Of a stretch of 64,000 nucleotides of DNA, positions 44,332 to 52,456 are shown piece by piece. The position numbers were made by a program, and so were the translations under genes. The notes under the pieces are model-generated. The model ran no database searches. It saw nothing but the letters and a program-made list of their open reading frames with translations, and had not been told where the DNA came from. Numbering within the stretch: the first letter of the stretch is position 1; each line of letters opens with the position of its first letter. Source of the stretch: Hyphomicrobiales bacterium (lineage in GTDB: Bacteria > Pseudomonadota > Alphaproteobacteria > Rhizobiales > Xanthobacteraceae); contig WHTM01000018.1 in NCBI GenBank assembly GCA_009377755.1, positions 1 to 64,000 of the forward strand. Reading direction: 5' to 3'.

Positions 44332-46218
44332 GTGGATGCCATCGCGATGAAGTTCGATTTGAGTTATGCCGGCATTGTTCGCCTCGCCGTGACGGTCATC
44401 GCCGTGGCGATGGCGCTCTATCATATGTGGGCGATCGGCTTCGGCTCGCCGGAAGCCGTCTGGTATCGCGGGACGCATCTGGCGTTTGCGCTGGTGCTGC
44501 TGTTCCTGATCTATCGGCGGTCGGGCACGCCCAGCGGCACGCCGACCGTGTTCGACTACCTCTTGATCGTGCTCGGCCTGGCGCCGATCCTGCATCTGTT
44601 CCTCAACTACGAATACGTCGTCACCCGTATCTTCTACATCGATGAACTGACGCCGACCGACATGATCATGGGCACGATCCTTGGCGTGATCGTGCTGGAG
44701 GCGACGCGCCGCGTCATCGGCTGGACACTGCCGCTCACCGCGATCGTGTTCCTGCTCTACGGCTTCTTCGTCGCGCAGCTCGAGCCGATGCGGTTCATGG
44801 ACCAGCTCTACATGACCACCGAGGGCATCTTCGGCATCCCGCTCTCGGTGTCGGCGGCCTATGTGCTGATCTTCGTGCTGTTTGGCGCCTTCATGGAGCG
44901 CACTGGCACCGGGCAGCTGTTCATGGATTTTGCCATGGCGCTGACCGGGCACGCTGCCGGCGGCCCGGGCAAGGTGTCGGTGTTTTCGTCCAGCCTGTTC
45001 GGCACCATCTCGGGCAGCGCGGTCGCCAACGTCATGGTCGACGGACCGATCACGATTCCGCTGATGAAGCGCTCGGGCTTTCCGCCGCACTTCGCCGCCG
45101 GCGTTGAATCGGTCGCCTCGACCGGCGGGCAGATCATGCCGCCGATCATGGGCGCGGCGGCGTTCGTGATGGCCGAATTCATCGGGGTCGGCTACGGGCA
45201 GGTGATCATCTGGGCGCTGATCCCGGCGATCCTCTACTACCTCGCCTGCTTCTCGGCGGTGCATTTCGAGGCCAAGCGCCGCGGCATCGTCGGCGTGCCG
45301 CGCTCGGAGCTGCCGCGGATGGGAACGGTGCTGCGCGAGCGCGGCCACCTGTTCATTCCGGTGCTGATTATCCTGTTCGTTCTGTATTCCGGCTACAGCG
45401 CGCCGATGTCGGCATTGGCCGGAACGCTCGCCTGCTTCCCGGTGGCGCTGTTGCGCAAGTCGACGCGCGGCTACGTGACCTTTATGAACATCATCGAAGC
45501 GATGCGCGACGGCGCCAGGAACTGCCTGCCGGTCGCGCTCGCCTGCGCCTGCGCCGGCATCGTGATCGCGGTGGTGACGCTCGGCGGCCTCGGCATCGTC
45601 TTCACCCAGTTCGTGATCGGGCTGGCGCAGGACACGCTGCTGCTGGCGCTGGTCCTGACGATGCTCGCCGGCATTGTGCTCGGCATGGGCATGCCGACCA
45701 CGCCGGCCTACATCATCATGACGGCGTTGCTGGTCCCGGCCATCATCAAGCTCGGCGTGGTGGTGCCGGCCGCGCACATGTTCGCGTTCTATTTCGCGAT
45801 CCTGTCGGCGATAACACCGCCGGTTGCGCTGGCGGTGTTCGCTGCCGCCGGGCTTGCCAAGGCCGACCTCTGGCCGAGCGGGCTCGCCGCGGTGAAGATC
45901 GGATTCGCCGGGTTCATCGTGCCGTTCATGTTCGTCTACGAGCCGGCGCTGTTGATGATCGGCGACTGGCCGACGATCCTGGCGAGCTGCGTCTCCGCCA
46001 GCGTCGGCGTCGTGCTGTTCGCCGGCGGGCTGCACGGCTACTTTCTCACCGCTGCCACATACTGGCAACGCGCCCTCTTGCTCGTCGGCGGCCTGCTGCT
46101 GATCAAGCCGGGCATCTATACCGATCTCGCCGGAGCAGCTATAGCGACATTCGTGATCGCGACGCAGGTGTTGGCGCGCCGTGCCGCGGCAGTGGAAGTT
46201 GTCAAGCAGGTTCGCTGA
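44332..46218 (+). CDS. TRAP transporter fused permease (DctQM type)
   Basis: A 628-residue membrane protein joining the small (DctQ) and large (DctM) subunits, as in TAXI-TRAP systems. Residues about 1-150 supply the small part and DUF3394-like loops. The large part has FSSSLFGTISGSAVANVMVDGPITIPLMKRSGFPPHFAAGVE and TGGQIMPPIMGAAAFVMAEF near 220-285, and LGMGMPTTPAYIIMTALLVPAI near 445-466. It takes up a carboxylate-type solute with an ion gradient. The start is GTG 44332 or ATG 44347. It lies in one direction with the TAXI protein and the dehydratase. Confidence 0.93.
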   Translation: MDAIAMKFDLSYAGIVRLAVTVIAVAMALYHMWAIGFGSPEAVWYRGTHLAFALVLLFLIYRRSGTPSGTPTVFDYLLIVLGLAPILHLFLNYEYVVTRIFYIDELTPTDMIMGTILGVIVLEATRRVIGWTLPLTAIVFLLYGFFVAQLEPMRFMDQLYMTTEGIFGIPLSVSAAYVLIFVLFGAFMERTGTGQLFMDFAMALTGHAAGGPGKVSVFSSSLFGTISGSAVANVMVDGPITIPLMKRSGFPPHFAAGVESVASTGGQIMPPIMGAAAFVMAEFIGVGYGQVIIWALIPAILYYLACFSAVHFEAKRRGIVGVPRSELPRMGTVLRERGHLFIPVLIILFVLYSGYSAPMSALAGTLACFPVALLRKSTRGYVTFMNIIEAMRDGARNCLPVALACACAGIVIAVVTLGGLGIVFTQFVIGLAQDTLLLALVLTMLAGIVLGMGMPTTPAYIIMTALLVPAIIKLGVVVPAAHMFAFYFAILSAITPPVALAVFAAAGLAKADLWPSGLAAVKIGFAGFIVPFMFVYEPALLMIGDWPTILASCVSASVGVVLFAGGLHGYFLTAATYWQRALLLVGGLLLIKPGIYTDLAGAAIATFVIATQVLARRAAAVEVVKQVR

Positions 46219-46230
46219 ACATATCCGGCT

Positions 46231-46388
46231 GTCATCCCGGACGGCAAGCGAAGCCGCCGATCCGGGGCCCACATACCCCGGCGCTTCAATTGAAACACAG
46301 GGGTACATAGGTCCCGGCTCTCCCCCGGCTCAAAGGCCAGGCTCAAGGCCGGGGTCGGTCGGGATCGGCCAGGATCGGCCAGGATGAC
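46231..46388. repeat. GTCATCCCGG...CCAGGATGACAT repeat with CCCATA-like core
   Basis: The same broad family as 23271 and 44173. It includes GGGGCCCACATACCCC and a GGATCGGCCA direct duplication near its end (46363-46382). It separates the TRAP permease from the dehydratase. Confidence 0.65.
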
Positions 46389-46404
46389 ATGGAGAGGCGC
46401 GTTC

Positions 46405-48132
46405 ATGACTCCTCGCAAGGCCCCCGAATCCCTTCGCAGCCATCGTTGGCTCGGCGTCAACGACATGCGTTCGTTCGGGCACCGCTCGCGGCTGCGCCAG
46501 TTCGGCTACGACGCCGCCGACTGGGGCGGCAAGCCGGTGATCGGCATCATCAATACCTGGAGCGACATCAACGCCTGCCACGGGCATCTGCGCGCGCGCG
46601 CCGAGGACGTGAAGCGCGGTGTGCAGCAGGCCGGCGGCTTTCCGCTGGAACTGCCGGCGATGTCGCTCGCCGAGCCGTTCGTGAAGCCCTCGACTATGCT
46701 CTATCGCAACTTCCTGGCGATGGAGACAGAGGAGCTTCTGCGCAGCCACCCGATCGACGGCGTCGTGCTGATGGGCGGCTGCGACAAGACCACGCCGGCG
46801 CTGATCATGGGCGCGACCAGCATGGGCATTCCGGCGATCTACGTGCCGGCCGGGCCGATGCTGCGCGGCAACTGGCGCGGCAACCAGCTCGGCTCCGGCA
46901 CCGATGCCTGGAAATACTGGGACGAAAAACGCGCCGGCAACATCAGCGAGGACGACTGGGCGGAGATCGAGGGCGGCATCTCCCGCTCGTTCGGCACCTG
47001 CATGGTGATGGGCACCGCCGCCACCATGATGGCGATCGCCGAGGCGATGGGCATGACGCTGCCGGGCGCGTCCTCGATCCCGGCGGTCGATTCAAGCCAT
47101 GCGCGCATGTGCGCCGCCGCTGGCCGACGCATCGTCGACATGGTGTGGGAGGATTTGACGCCGGGCAAGATCATCACGTCGGCTGCGGTCGACAACGCGA
47201 TCCGCGTACACATGGCGATGGGCGGCTCGACCAACGCCATCATTCATGTGATCGCCATGGCGCGCCGCGCCGGGCTCAAGCTCGACATGCGGCGCTTCGA
47301 CGAGATCTCGCGCGAGATTCCGGTGATCGCCAATGTGCGGCCGTCGGGCCAATACCTGATGGAGGATTTTTTCTATGCCGGCGGCCTGCGTGCGCTGATG
47401 GCGGAGCTGAAGGACAAGCTCGACCTCTCCTGCACCACGGTCACCGGCAAGAGCCTGGGCGAGAACATCGCCGGTGCCGCGGTCTACCATCCCGACGTCA
47501 TCCATCCGCTGCGCGATCCACTCTATGCCGAAGGCGCCACCGCCGTGCTCACCGGCAACCTCGCGCCCGACGGCTGCGTGATGAAGCCGTCGGCGGCCGA
47601 GCCGCGCTTTCTGCATCATCGCGGCAAGACGATCGCGTTCGAGGACTACAACGAGATGGCGCGCGAGGTGGAGCGCGAGGACCTCGACGTCACCGCCGAC
47701 CACATCCTGGTGCTGAAGAACGGCGGGCCGAAAGGCGGCCCCGGCATGCCGGAATGGGGCATGCTGCCGATCCCGCGCAAGCTGGTCAAAGCCGGCGTGC
47801 GCGACATGGTGCGCATTTCCGACGCGCGCATGAGCGGCACCAGCTACGGTGCCTGCATCCTGCATGTTGCGCCGGAAAGCTACGTCGGCGGGCCACTCGC
47901 GCTAGTGCAGACCGACGACGAGATCGAGGTGGATGTTGCGAGGCGCCGCATCCACCTGCACGTGTCAGACGAGGAATTGGCGCGCCGCCGCGCCGCCTGG
48001 ACACCGCCTCCGCCGCGCTATGAGCGCGGATACGGCGCGATGTTCTCGCAACACGTCGCCCAAGCCGACCAGGGCTGCGACTTCGATTTCCTGGAGGGAA
48101 CCGCTGCTACGGCAGAGCCGGAGATTCATTAA
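46405..48132 (+). CDS. IlvD/Edd-family dehydratase, probably a sugar-acid dehydratase
   Basis: A 575-residue iron-sulfur dehydratase. The three cluster-region cysteines are visible: INTWSDINACHGHL (near 56), GGCDKTTPALIMG (near 123) and RSFGTCMVMGTAATM (near 197). The RSFGTC form and the opening SHRWLGVNDMRSFGHRSRLRQ fit L-arabonate/pentonate dehydratases better than dihydroxy-acid dehydratase IlvD. ATG 46405 has GGAGAGG upstream. It follows a TAXI-TRAP transporter, so the transporter may import its substrate. Exact sugar acid not determined. Confidence 0.9.
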   Translation: MTPRKAPESLRSHRWLGVNDMRSFGHRSRLRQFGYDAADWGGKPVIGIINTWSDINACHGHLRARAEDVKRGVQQAGGFPLELPAMSLAEPFVKPSTMLYRNFLAMETEELLRSHPIDGVVLMGGCDKTTPALIMGATSMGIPAIYVPAGPMLRGNWRGNQLGSGTDAWKYWDEKRAGNISEDDWAEIEGGISRSFGTCMVMGTAATMMAIAEAMGMTLPGASSIPAVDSSHARMCAAAGRRIVDMVWEDLTPGKIITSAAVDNAIRVHMAMGGSTNAIIHVIAMARRAGLKLDMRRFDEISREIPVIANVRPSGQYLMEDFFYAGGLRALMAELKDKLDLSCTTVTGKSLGENIAGAAVYHPDVIHPLRDPLYAEGATAVLTGNLAPDGCVMKPSAAEPRFLHHRGKTIAFEDYNEMAREVEREDLDVTADHILVLKNGGPKGGPGMPEWGMLPIPRKLVKAGVRDMVRISDARMSGTSYGACILHVAPESYVGGPLALVQTDDEIEVDVARRRIHLHVSDEELARRRAAWTPPPPRYERGYGAMFSQHVAQADQGCDFDFLEGTAATAEPEIH

Positions 48133-48160
48133 GCGCGTACGCACAAGTGCGCCGTGGATG

Positions 48161-48403
48161 TCATTTCCTGTTCATGACGTCAGGCAGCCAAGGGACAGCC
48201 ACGAGCGCGGCATCGCGTGCCGCGGCTTCGGTCAGGTACACTGCGTCCGCGTATGAGCCGATCGGAAACCATCCTCGCAGATCTTCGCTGTCGCGGCGGT
48301 ACTCCTCGAATCCGAACGATCCATCTGGCCGCACGAAGATGTCCACGCACCGATCGCCTGAGTCGGTTTCTATCGATCGCAAGACGCGATTTTTTTGAGC
48401 CAT
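48161..48403 (-). CDS. Small hypothetical protein, about 80 residues
   Basis: From ATG 48403 (AGAGAG upstream) the protein reads MAQKNRVLRSIETDSGDRCVDIFVRPDGSFGFEEYRRDSEDLRGWFP, then IGSYADAVYLTEAAARDAALVAVPWLP. The DIFVRPDGSFGFEEYRRDPED-like core with a following helix looks like a compact soluble domain that I have no firm family name for. The frame extends upstream into a dispersed repeat and is not protein-like there. It is convergent with the dehydratase gene, 28 bases away. Confidence 0.75.
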   Translation of the reverse strand: MAQKNRVLRSIETDSGDRCVDIFVRPDGSFGFEEYRRDSEDLRGWFPIGSYADAVYLTEAAARDAALVAVPWLPDVMNRK

Positions 48404-48468
48404 CGTTCTCTCTGCTCTTGCATGGTGCGCACGGTGGAGCCGGAGATTCATGAGGCGGAGGGCGCGCA

Positions 48469-48635
48469 CTAGACGACTGATTCCATGAAACCGATCAGCC
48501 CTTCGTCGCCCCTGGATTGCTTCGCCTTCGGCTCGCAATGACGGCCGGGGCTCGTCATTGCGAGGCGCGTAGCGCCGAAGCAATCCAGACCTTGTGCGGC
48601 GGGATATGATTCGAATTTCGAAAACGCTGAACTAG
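48469..48635. repeat. CTAG-bounded element, second family (copy 2, interrupted)
   Basis: It starts CTAGACGACTGATTCCATGAAAC and ends TATGATTCGAATTTCGAAAACG...CTAG, as does 23822-23932. The middle is occupied by another repeat (48512-48588). Both copies are followed directly by a CTAG palindrome that shares the CTAG. Confidence 0.6.
48512..48588. repeat. GTCATTGCGAG/GAAGCAATCCAG repeat pair, nested
   Basis: CTGGATTGCTTCGCC...GGCTCGCAATGAC followed by GTCATTGCGAGGCGCG...GCGCCGAAGCAATCCAG, the family of 19107-19206, here inside another repeat. Confidence 0.75.
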
Positions 48636-48706
48636 TGTCCTTTCGAATCCGAAGTTCGCTAAGAAGGTGCTGCAAGATATTGCGAACTTCAGATTCGGGA
48701 CACTAG
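48632..48706. repeat. CTAG-bounded palindrome, copy 4
   Basis: A 75-bp element. CTAGTGTCC pairs with GGACACTAG, and CGAATCCGAAGTTCGC with GCGAACTTCAGATTCG (one mismatch). Middle: GGTGCTGCAAGAT. Its right CTAG gives the TAG stop of the methyltransferase gene. Confidence 0.85.
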
Positions 48707-49317
48707 CGGGGCGTCGCCGCTCCCTCGTAAAAGAAGGTCATAATTTTCGGCCCTGGGATATACCCGGTTTCAAGCCGATCGATGCGAAATCCGGCATTGC
48801 TCACCAGGTTATCGATCTGCCGATTGAGATGACATCCGCCGGTCAGCGGCCTCCACCACGGCGTGATTCGATCTTGCCAAGCGGCAACGCCGGCTTCGGG
48901 CGCGCGACCGTGCTCGACAAAGAGCAGACGGCCGCTCGGCCGCAACACGCGCCGCATTTCGCCGAGCGCGATTCCGACATTGGGAATGCTGCATCCCACC
49001 CACGTCATGACGATCGTGTCGACACTATGATCGGCCAACGGAATGCACTCGGCGGAGCCATTCAGCAGGCGAACATTAAGCCGCGTCAGTTTTGCCTTGT
49101 TCCCGGCGCGTGCCAGGAGCTGAGGTGACGGGTCAAGCCCGAAGACCTCTTCGACCTGCGGTGAGTAAAGCGGCAGGTTCAAGCCCGAGCCGATGCCGAC
49201 GTCGAGAACACGTCCCTCAGCAGCTTCTGTGATCCGCTGCCGGAACGGACGAAGCCGCTTGTTGCGCATGGACAAATCAACGAGAGTCGGCAAAACCCAA
49301 TCCTGATAGAATCCCAT
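48703..49317 (-). CDS. Class I SAM-dependent methyltransferase
   Basis: A 204-residue methyltransferase of the UbiE/PmtA-like type. The SAM-binding motif I VLDVGIGSGLNLPLY lies near residues 38-52, then EVFGLDPSPQLLARA (motif II) and DTIVMTWVGCSIPN with MRRVLRPSGRLLFVEHGRAP near 105-135. The C-terminal third (CHLNRQIDNLVSNAGFRIDRLETGYIPGP) resembles phospholipid or quinone methyltransferases. Its TAG stop lies in the CTAG end of a palindrome. Substrate not determined. Confidence 0.88.
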   Translation of the reverse strand: MGFYQDWVLPTLVDLSMRNKRLRPFRQRITEAAEGRVLDVGIGSGLNLPLYSPQVEEVFGLDPSPQLLARAGNKAKLTRLNVRLLNGSAECIPLADHSVDTIVMTWVGCSIPNVGIALGEMRRVLRPSGRLLFVEHGRAPEAGVAAWQDRITPWWRPLTGGCHLNRQIDNLVSNAGFRIDRLETGYIPGPKIMTFFYEGAATPR

Positions 49318-49471
49318 CGCGATGCTCCATCCGACGATGATGATGGAATGGCGGTTCGCGCGCTCACCACCCCTATCCGACCCGGAACCGGAGGCGGCGC
49401 GCCGCCTTGGCGCTCCTCTCCGCGCAACGATGGCGCCGGAGATTCATAAAGAGACTTGCAATCGAAGTTGC

Positions 49472-49576
49472 CGTCCTCGCGCAAACGGAGACCCATACTC
49501 CGTTGAGGCTGGGTGTTGCGCGGCACCGGCAATTCTGCAATTCGGTGGTTATGGGCCCCACCCTCGCGGGGACGAC
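49472..49576. repeat. Diverged CCCATA-core repeat
   Basis: CCGTCCTCGCGCAAACGGAGACCCATA at the left and TATGGGCCCCACCCTCGCGGGGACGAC at the right. It ends three bases before the start chosen for the MBL gene. Confidence 0.6.
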
Positions 49577-49578
49577 AT

Positions 49579-50523
49579 ATGAGTGGCAGTATGGCCGACG
49601 ACATCGTCTTCGACAAGCGCTTCGACCTCGCTGCCGGCGTCGTCGAGGAGGTGATGCCCGGTGTGCGCCGGATTCTCTGCAACAATCCCAGCCCGTTCAC
49701 ATTCAAGGGCACGGTCAGTTACATCGTCGGCAAGGGCAAGGTTGCGATCGTCGACCCCGGTCCCGACGACTCTGCGCATGTCGCGGCGCTGCTCGATGCG
49801 GTGCGCGGCGAGACCGTGACGCACATCTTCGTCACCCACACCCACCGCGACCATTCTCCGGCCGTTCCCGCCGTCAAGGCGGCGACCGGCGCGACAGTCT
49901 ACGCCGAGGGGCCGCACCGCCCGTCGCGAGAGGTTCATCTCGGCGAGGCGCCGCGCCTCGATGCCAGCGGCGATTTCGATTTCCGTCCCGATGTGATGCT
50001 CGCCGACGGCGAGACGGTTGCCAGCGAGGACTGGACCTTCGAGGCGGTGACGACGCCGGGCCACACCAAGAACCATATGGCGTTTGCCTTGAAGGAGGTG
50101 AATGCCATGTTCATCGGCGATCACGTCATGGCGTGGTCGACCTCGATCGTCGCGCCGCCGGACGGCTCGATGGGCGACTACATGGCCTCGCTGGAAAAGC
50201 TCACGCCCCGTGGCGAGACCGTCTATCTTCCCGGCCACGGCGGCTTGATCAACGACGCGCCGACGTTCGTTGCGCAGTATATCCGGCACCGCAAGGGCCG
50301 GGAGGACTCGATCCTGGCCCGCCTGGCGAAAGGCGCCGCCGACATCCCGACACTGGTGCGGGCAATCTATATCGGCATCGATCCGCGCTTGGTCGGCGCC
50401 GCCGGCCTGTCGGTCTTTGCGCATCTGGAGGACATGCTGACGCGCGGCATGGTCGCCTGCGACGGCGAACCGTCGCTGACCGGCAGCTATCGTCTGGTGC
50501 GCGGCGGCCTGGGCGCCTCCTGA
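49579..50523 (+). CDS. MBL-fold metallohydrolase
   Basis: A 314-residue metallo-beta-lactamase-fold enzyme. Core motif THTHRDHSPAV near residues 96-106 gives the H-x-H-x-D-H set; TTPGHTKNHMAF near 159, FIGDHVMAW near 177 and LPGHGG near 218 complete the two-metal site. The C-terminal helical part resembles the LACTB2/ribonuclease-like winged region. The chosen ATG follows a dispersed repeat immediately; ATG 49591 is also possible, and the ribosome binding site is weak for both. Its 3' end overlaps the convergent DUF1499 gene by 37 bases. Confidence 0.9.
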   Translation: MSGSMADDIVFDKRFDLAAGVVEEVMPGVRRILCNNPSPFTFKGTVSYIVGKGKVAIVDPGPDDSAHVAALLDAVRGETVTHIFVTHTHRDHSPAVPAVKAATGATVYAEGPHRPSREVHLGEAPRLDASGDFDFRPDVMLADGETVASEDWTFEAVTTPGHTKNHMAFALKEVNAMFIGDHVMAWSTSIVAPPDGSMGDYMASLEKLTPRGETVYLPGHGGLINDAPTFVAQYIRHRKGREDSILARLAKGAADIPTLVRAIYIGIDPRLVGAAGLSVFAHLEDMLTRGMVACDGEPSLTGSYRLVRGGLGAS

Positions 50524-51332
50524 GCCGGCGGCTCGGGCGAGCGGCTCGCGGGCGGCAGGGCGTCGATCGCCGCTTCGATCTCCTCCAGCAGCGATGTAAT
50601 GCGCGCGGCATTGGTGCCGAGGTCGTGCCAGCCGTAGCGCGACGCCGAGCGGACATCGATGCGCGCCCCGTCCTGTTCGGCGCGAATGCGCACGACGACG
50701 TCGTCGCGGAAGCCCATGATCGGCGTGCGCGCCACCGCCTCGATGTGACCGTCGCGGCGGCGGGGCAGCGGCTGGCGCGCCTCGATGATGCGCCACCTGC
50801 GCTTGTTGATGACCACGTACGTCGTCTCGTAGACGACTAATGGAGAGGCCGAGAGCAGCAGCGGCTCGATCTCGGGATAGGCGGCGTTCTGCTTGGCCGC
50901 CGCGTCCGCACCGGGATAGGTAACGGGATTGCTGCCCTGCCGCGGCCGCACCCGCGCCAGCGCTTCGAGCCGCGGCGGATCGCCCGGATCCGTGGTGATG
51001 TCGTTGATCGCCGGCAGGCGGTAGGCCTTGCTCCCGAGATACCCGGGATAGGCCAGCAGCCCGAGGCCGATGACCATCGCTCCCAGGGCCGAGCCGAATC
51101 CTTCCAGCCCGTCCTTCCAGATCACCACCATGGCGCCCAGGGCAAGGACGATGGCACCACCAGCAAGCACCAGCGCGCCGGCGACGGTGGCCAGCGCCGG
51201 CACGATCTCCAGGAGGTCGGCGCGCACGATTATCGTGCCGAGAATCGCCGTCGCCAGCGCGAATAGCGCCACCCGGCGTGCCCAGACCGCTAGCCGCGAC
51301 TTCGGCTCCTCGGTGATGCGTCGCCGTGCCAT
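50487..51332 (-). CDS. DUF1499 membrane protein
   Basis: A 281-residue protein with three membrane helices in the first 95 residues (VALFALATAILGTIIV, LATVAGALVLAGGAIVLALGAMVV, ALGAMVIGLGLLAYPGYL) and a soluble DUF1499 domain after them: AINDITTDPGDPPRLEAL, ETTYVVINKRRWRIIEARQP and GHIEAVARTPIMGFRDDVVVRIR. ATG 51332 is eight bases after the M48 stop, so it is the last gene of a three-gene operon. The open frame extends far upstream, but that part overlaps the peptidase gene. Function unknown. Confidence 0.88.
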   Translation of the reverse strand: MARRRITEEPKSRLAVWARRVALFALATAILGTIIVRADLLEIVPALATVAGALVLAGGAIVLALGAMVVIWKDGLEGFGSALGAMVIGLGLLAYPGYLGSKAYRLPAINDITTDPGDPPRLEALARVRPRQGSNPVTYPGADAAAKQNAAYPEIEPLLLSASPLVVYETTYVVINKRRWRIIEARQPLPRRRDGHIEAVARTPIMGFRDDVVVRIRAEQDGARIDVRSASRYGWHDLGTNAARITSLLEEIEAAIDALPPASRSPEPPAQEAPRPPRTRR

Positions 51333-51340
51333 GCCCGTCC

Positions 51341-52447
51341 CTACGGCTCCGCACAGATTCGCCGCAATGCAGCCCACTGCGCGGCGTCGAGCAGAGGGGC
51401 ACGCGATGACGGCGGCGCGATGACATTGATGGCGCGGACACGGTCCTCGACATCGGGGTGATCGAGCCAGATGCGAACACCCGGCTTTCGGCCGCCATCG
51501 ATGCGCCGGAGGATCGTGCCGAGCGCCGCCGCGTCGCCGCCGATGCGGCCGACAAGCCGTGTGCCGAATGCATCCGCCGCCAGCTCCACCTCGCGCGAGT
51601 ACGACGACCGGATCAGCGTGCCGGCCGCGAGCACGACGGCACCGCCCCCGACGAAGTCGCCGAGCAGCATGCCGAACAGCAGCGACAAGCCGGCGCTCTG
51701 CAGCATCGAGCGGGTGCCGTCGCGATGCACCACATGCCCGATCTCGTGCGCGATCACGGCGGCCAGCTCGTCGGGGCTCTCGGCCTTGTCCAGGAGCCCC
51801 TGGAACACGTAGACGTGCCCGCCCGGAAGCGCGATGGCATTCGCCTCGGTGCGGCGGACCACCGACACTTTCAGCGGCAGCGGCAACGCCGCGGCCCGTT
51901 CCATCGACTCGATCAGCGCCTCGAGGGCCGCCTGGCCGGGCTGTTCGACCGGCAGCGAGCCGCACACCAATCGGTCGCCCAGTTTCCGCGTGTCGAGCAT
52001 GGAACGCACCTGTGCGTCGACAGCTTCACCGAGGCGGCGCTCGACGCCCGCGGGAACGAGCGGTGCGAGGCGCGCTGCCAATTCCGGAACGACGAACACG
52101 GCGACGACGACCAGCGACAGCGTCGCCACCAGGCTCAACGCGATCACTCGTATGCGCGCGCGCCGGTCGGTCGCCCCGCTGCGGTCGACGGTCAGGGCGC
52201 GATCGTCGATCTCGGCGGCGAAGGCGGGATCATGAATTTCCAGCCGTGCCAGCGCCGGCTCGCCGTTCAGCCCGAGCCGCAGCACTTGCTTCGGCGCCGA
52301 AAGGTGTTCGATGTCGGCATAGGGCCATTCGGCAAGGTCGTCGCCGCGGCTATCGAGGATGACCAGCGTCTCCGGCGTGAGCTCGACCGACACATCGTGG
52401 CGCGCGCTCGTCGTCCCGTCGAAATAGATGCCGGTGCCCTTGCTCAT
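51341..52447 (-). CDS. Membrane-anchored M48 family zinc peptidase
   Basis: A 368-residue protein. A cytoplasmic N-terminal domain (about 1-98) precedes one membrane helix (about 99-120, VIALSLVATLSLVVVAVFVVP) and an M48C peptidase domain. The zinc site HEIGHVVHRDG lies near residues 222-232, and the third ligand Glu in SREVELAADAFGTRLV lies near 272. HPDVEDRVRAI near 345 is also typical. The catalytic set is complete. It lies nine bases after the DUF898 gene and eight before DUF1499. The DUF898-M48 pair recurs in many proteobacteria. Substrate unknown. Confidence 0.92.
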   Translation of the reverse strand: MSKGTGIYFDGTTSARHDVSVELTPETLVILDSRGDDLAEWPYADIEHLSAPKQVLRLGLNGEPALARLEIHDPAFAAEIDDRALTVDRSGATDRRARIRVIALSLVATLSLVVVAVFVVPELAARLAPLVPAGVERRLGEAVDAQVRSMLDTRKLGDRLVCGSLPVEQPGQAALEALIESMERAAALPLPLKVSVVRRTEANAIALPGGHVYVFQGLLDKAESPDELAAVIAHEIGHVVHRDGTRSMLQSAGLSLLFGMLLGDFVGGGAVVLAAGTLIRSSYSREVELAADAFGTRLVGRIGGDAAALGTILRRIDGGRKPGVRIWLDHPDVEDRVRAINVIAPPSSRAPLLDAAQWAALRRICAEP

Positions 52448-52456
52448 GCCTTCGCC

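Noticed and set aside
44113-46308. 731-codon open frame on the minus strand
   Set aside because: It is antisense to the TRAP permease gene. Its protein is rich in His, Arg and Asp with no domain, as expected for a shadow of a GC-rich gene.
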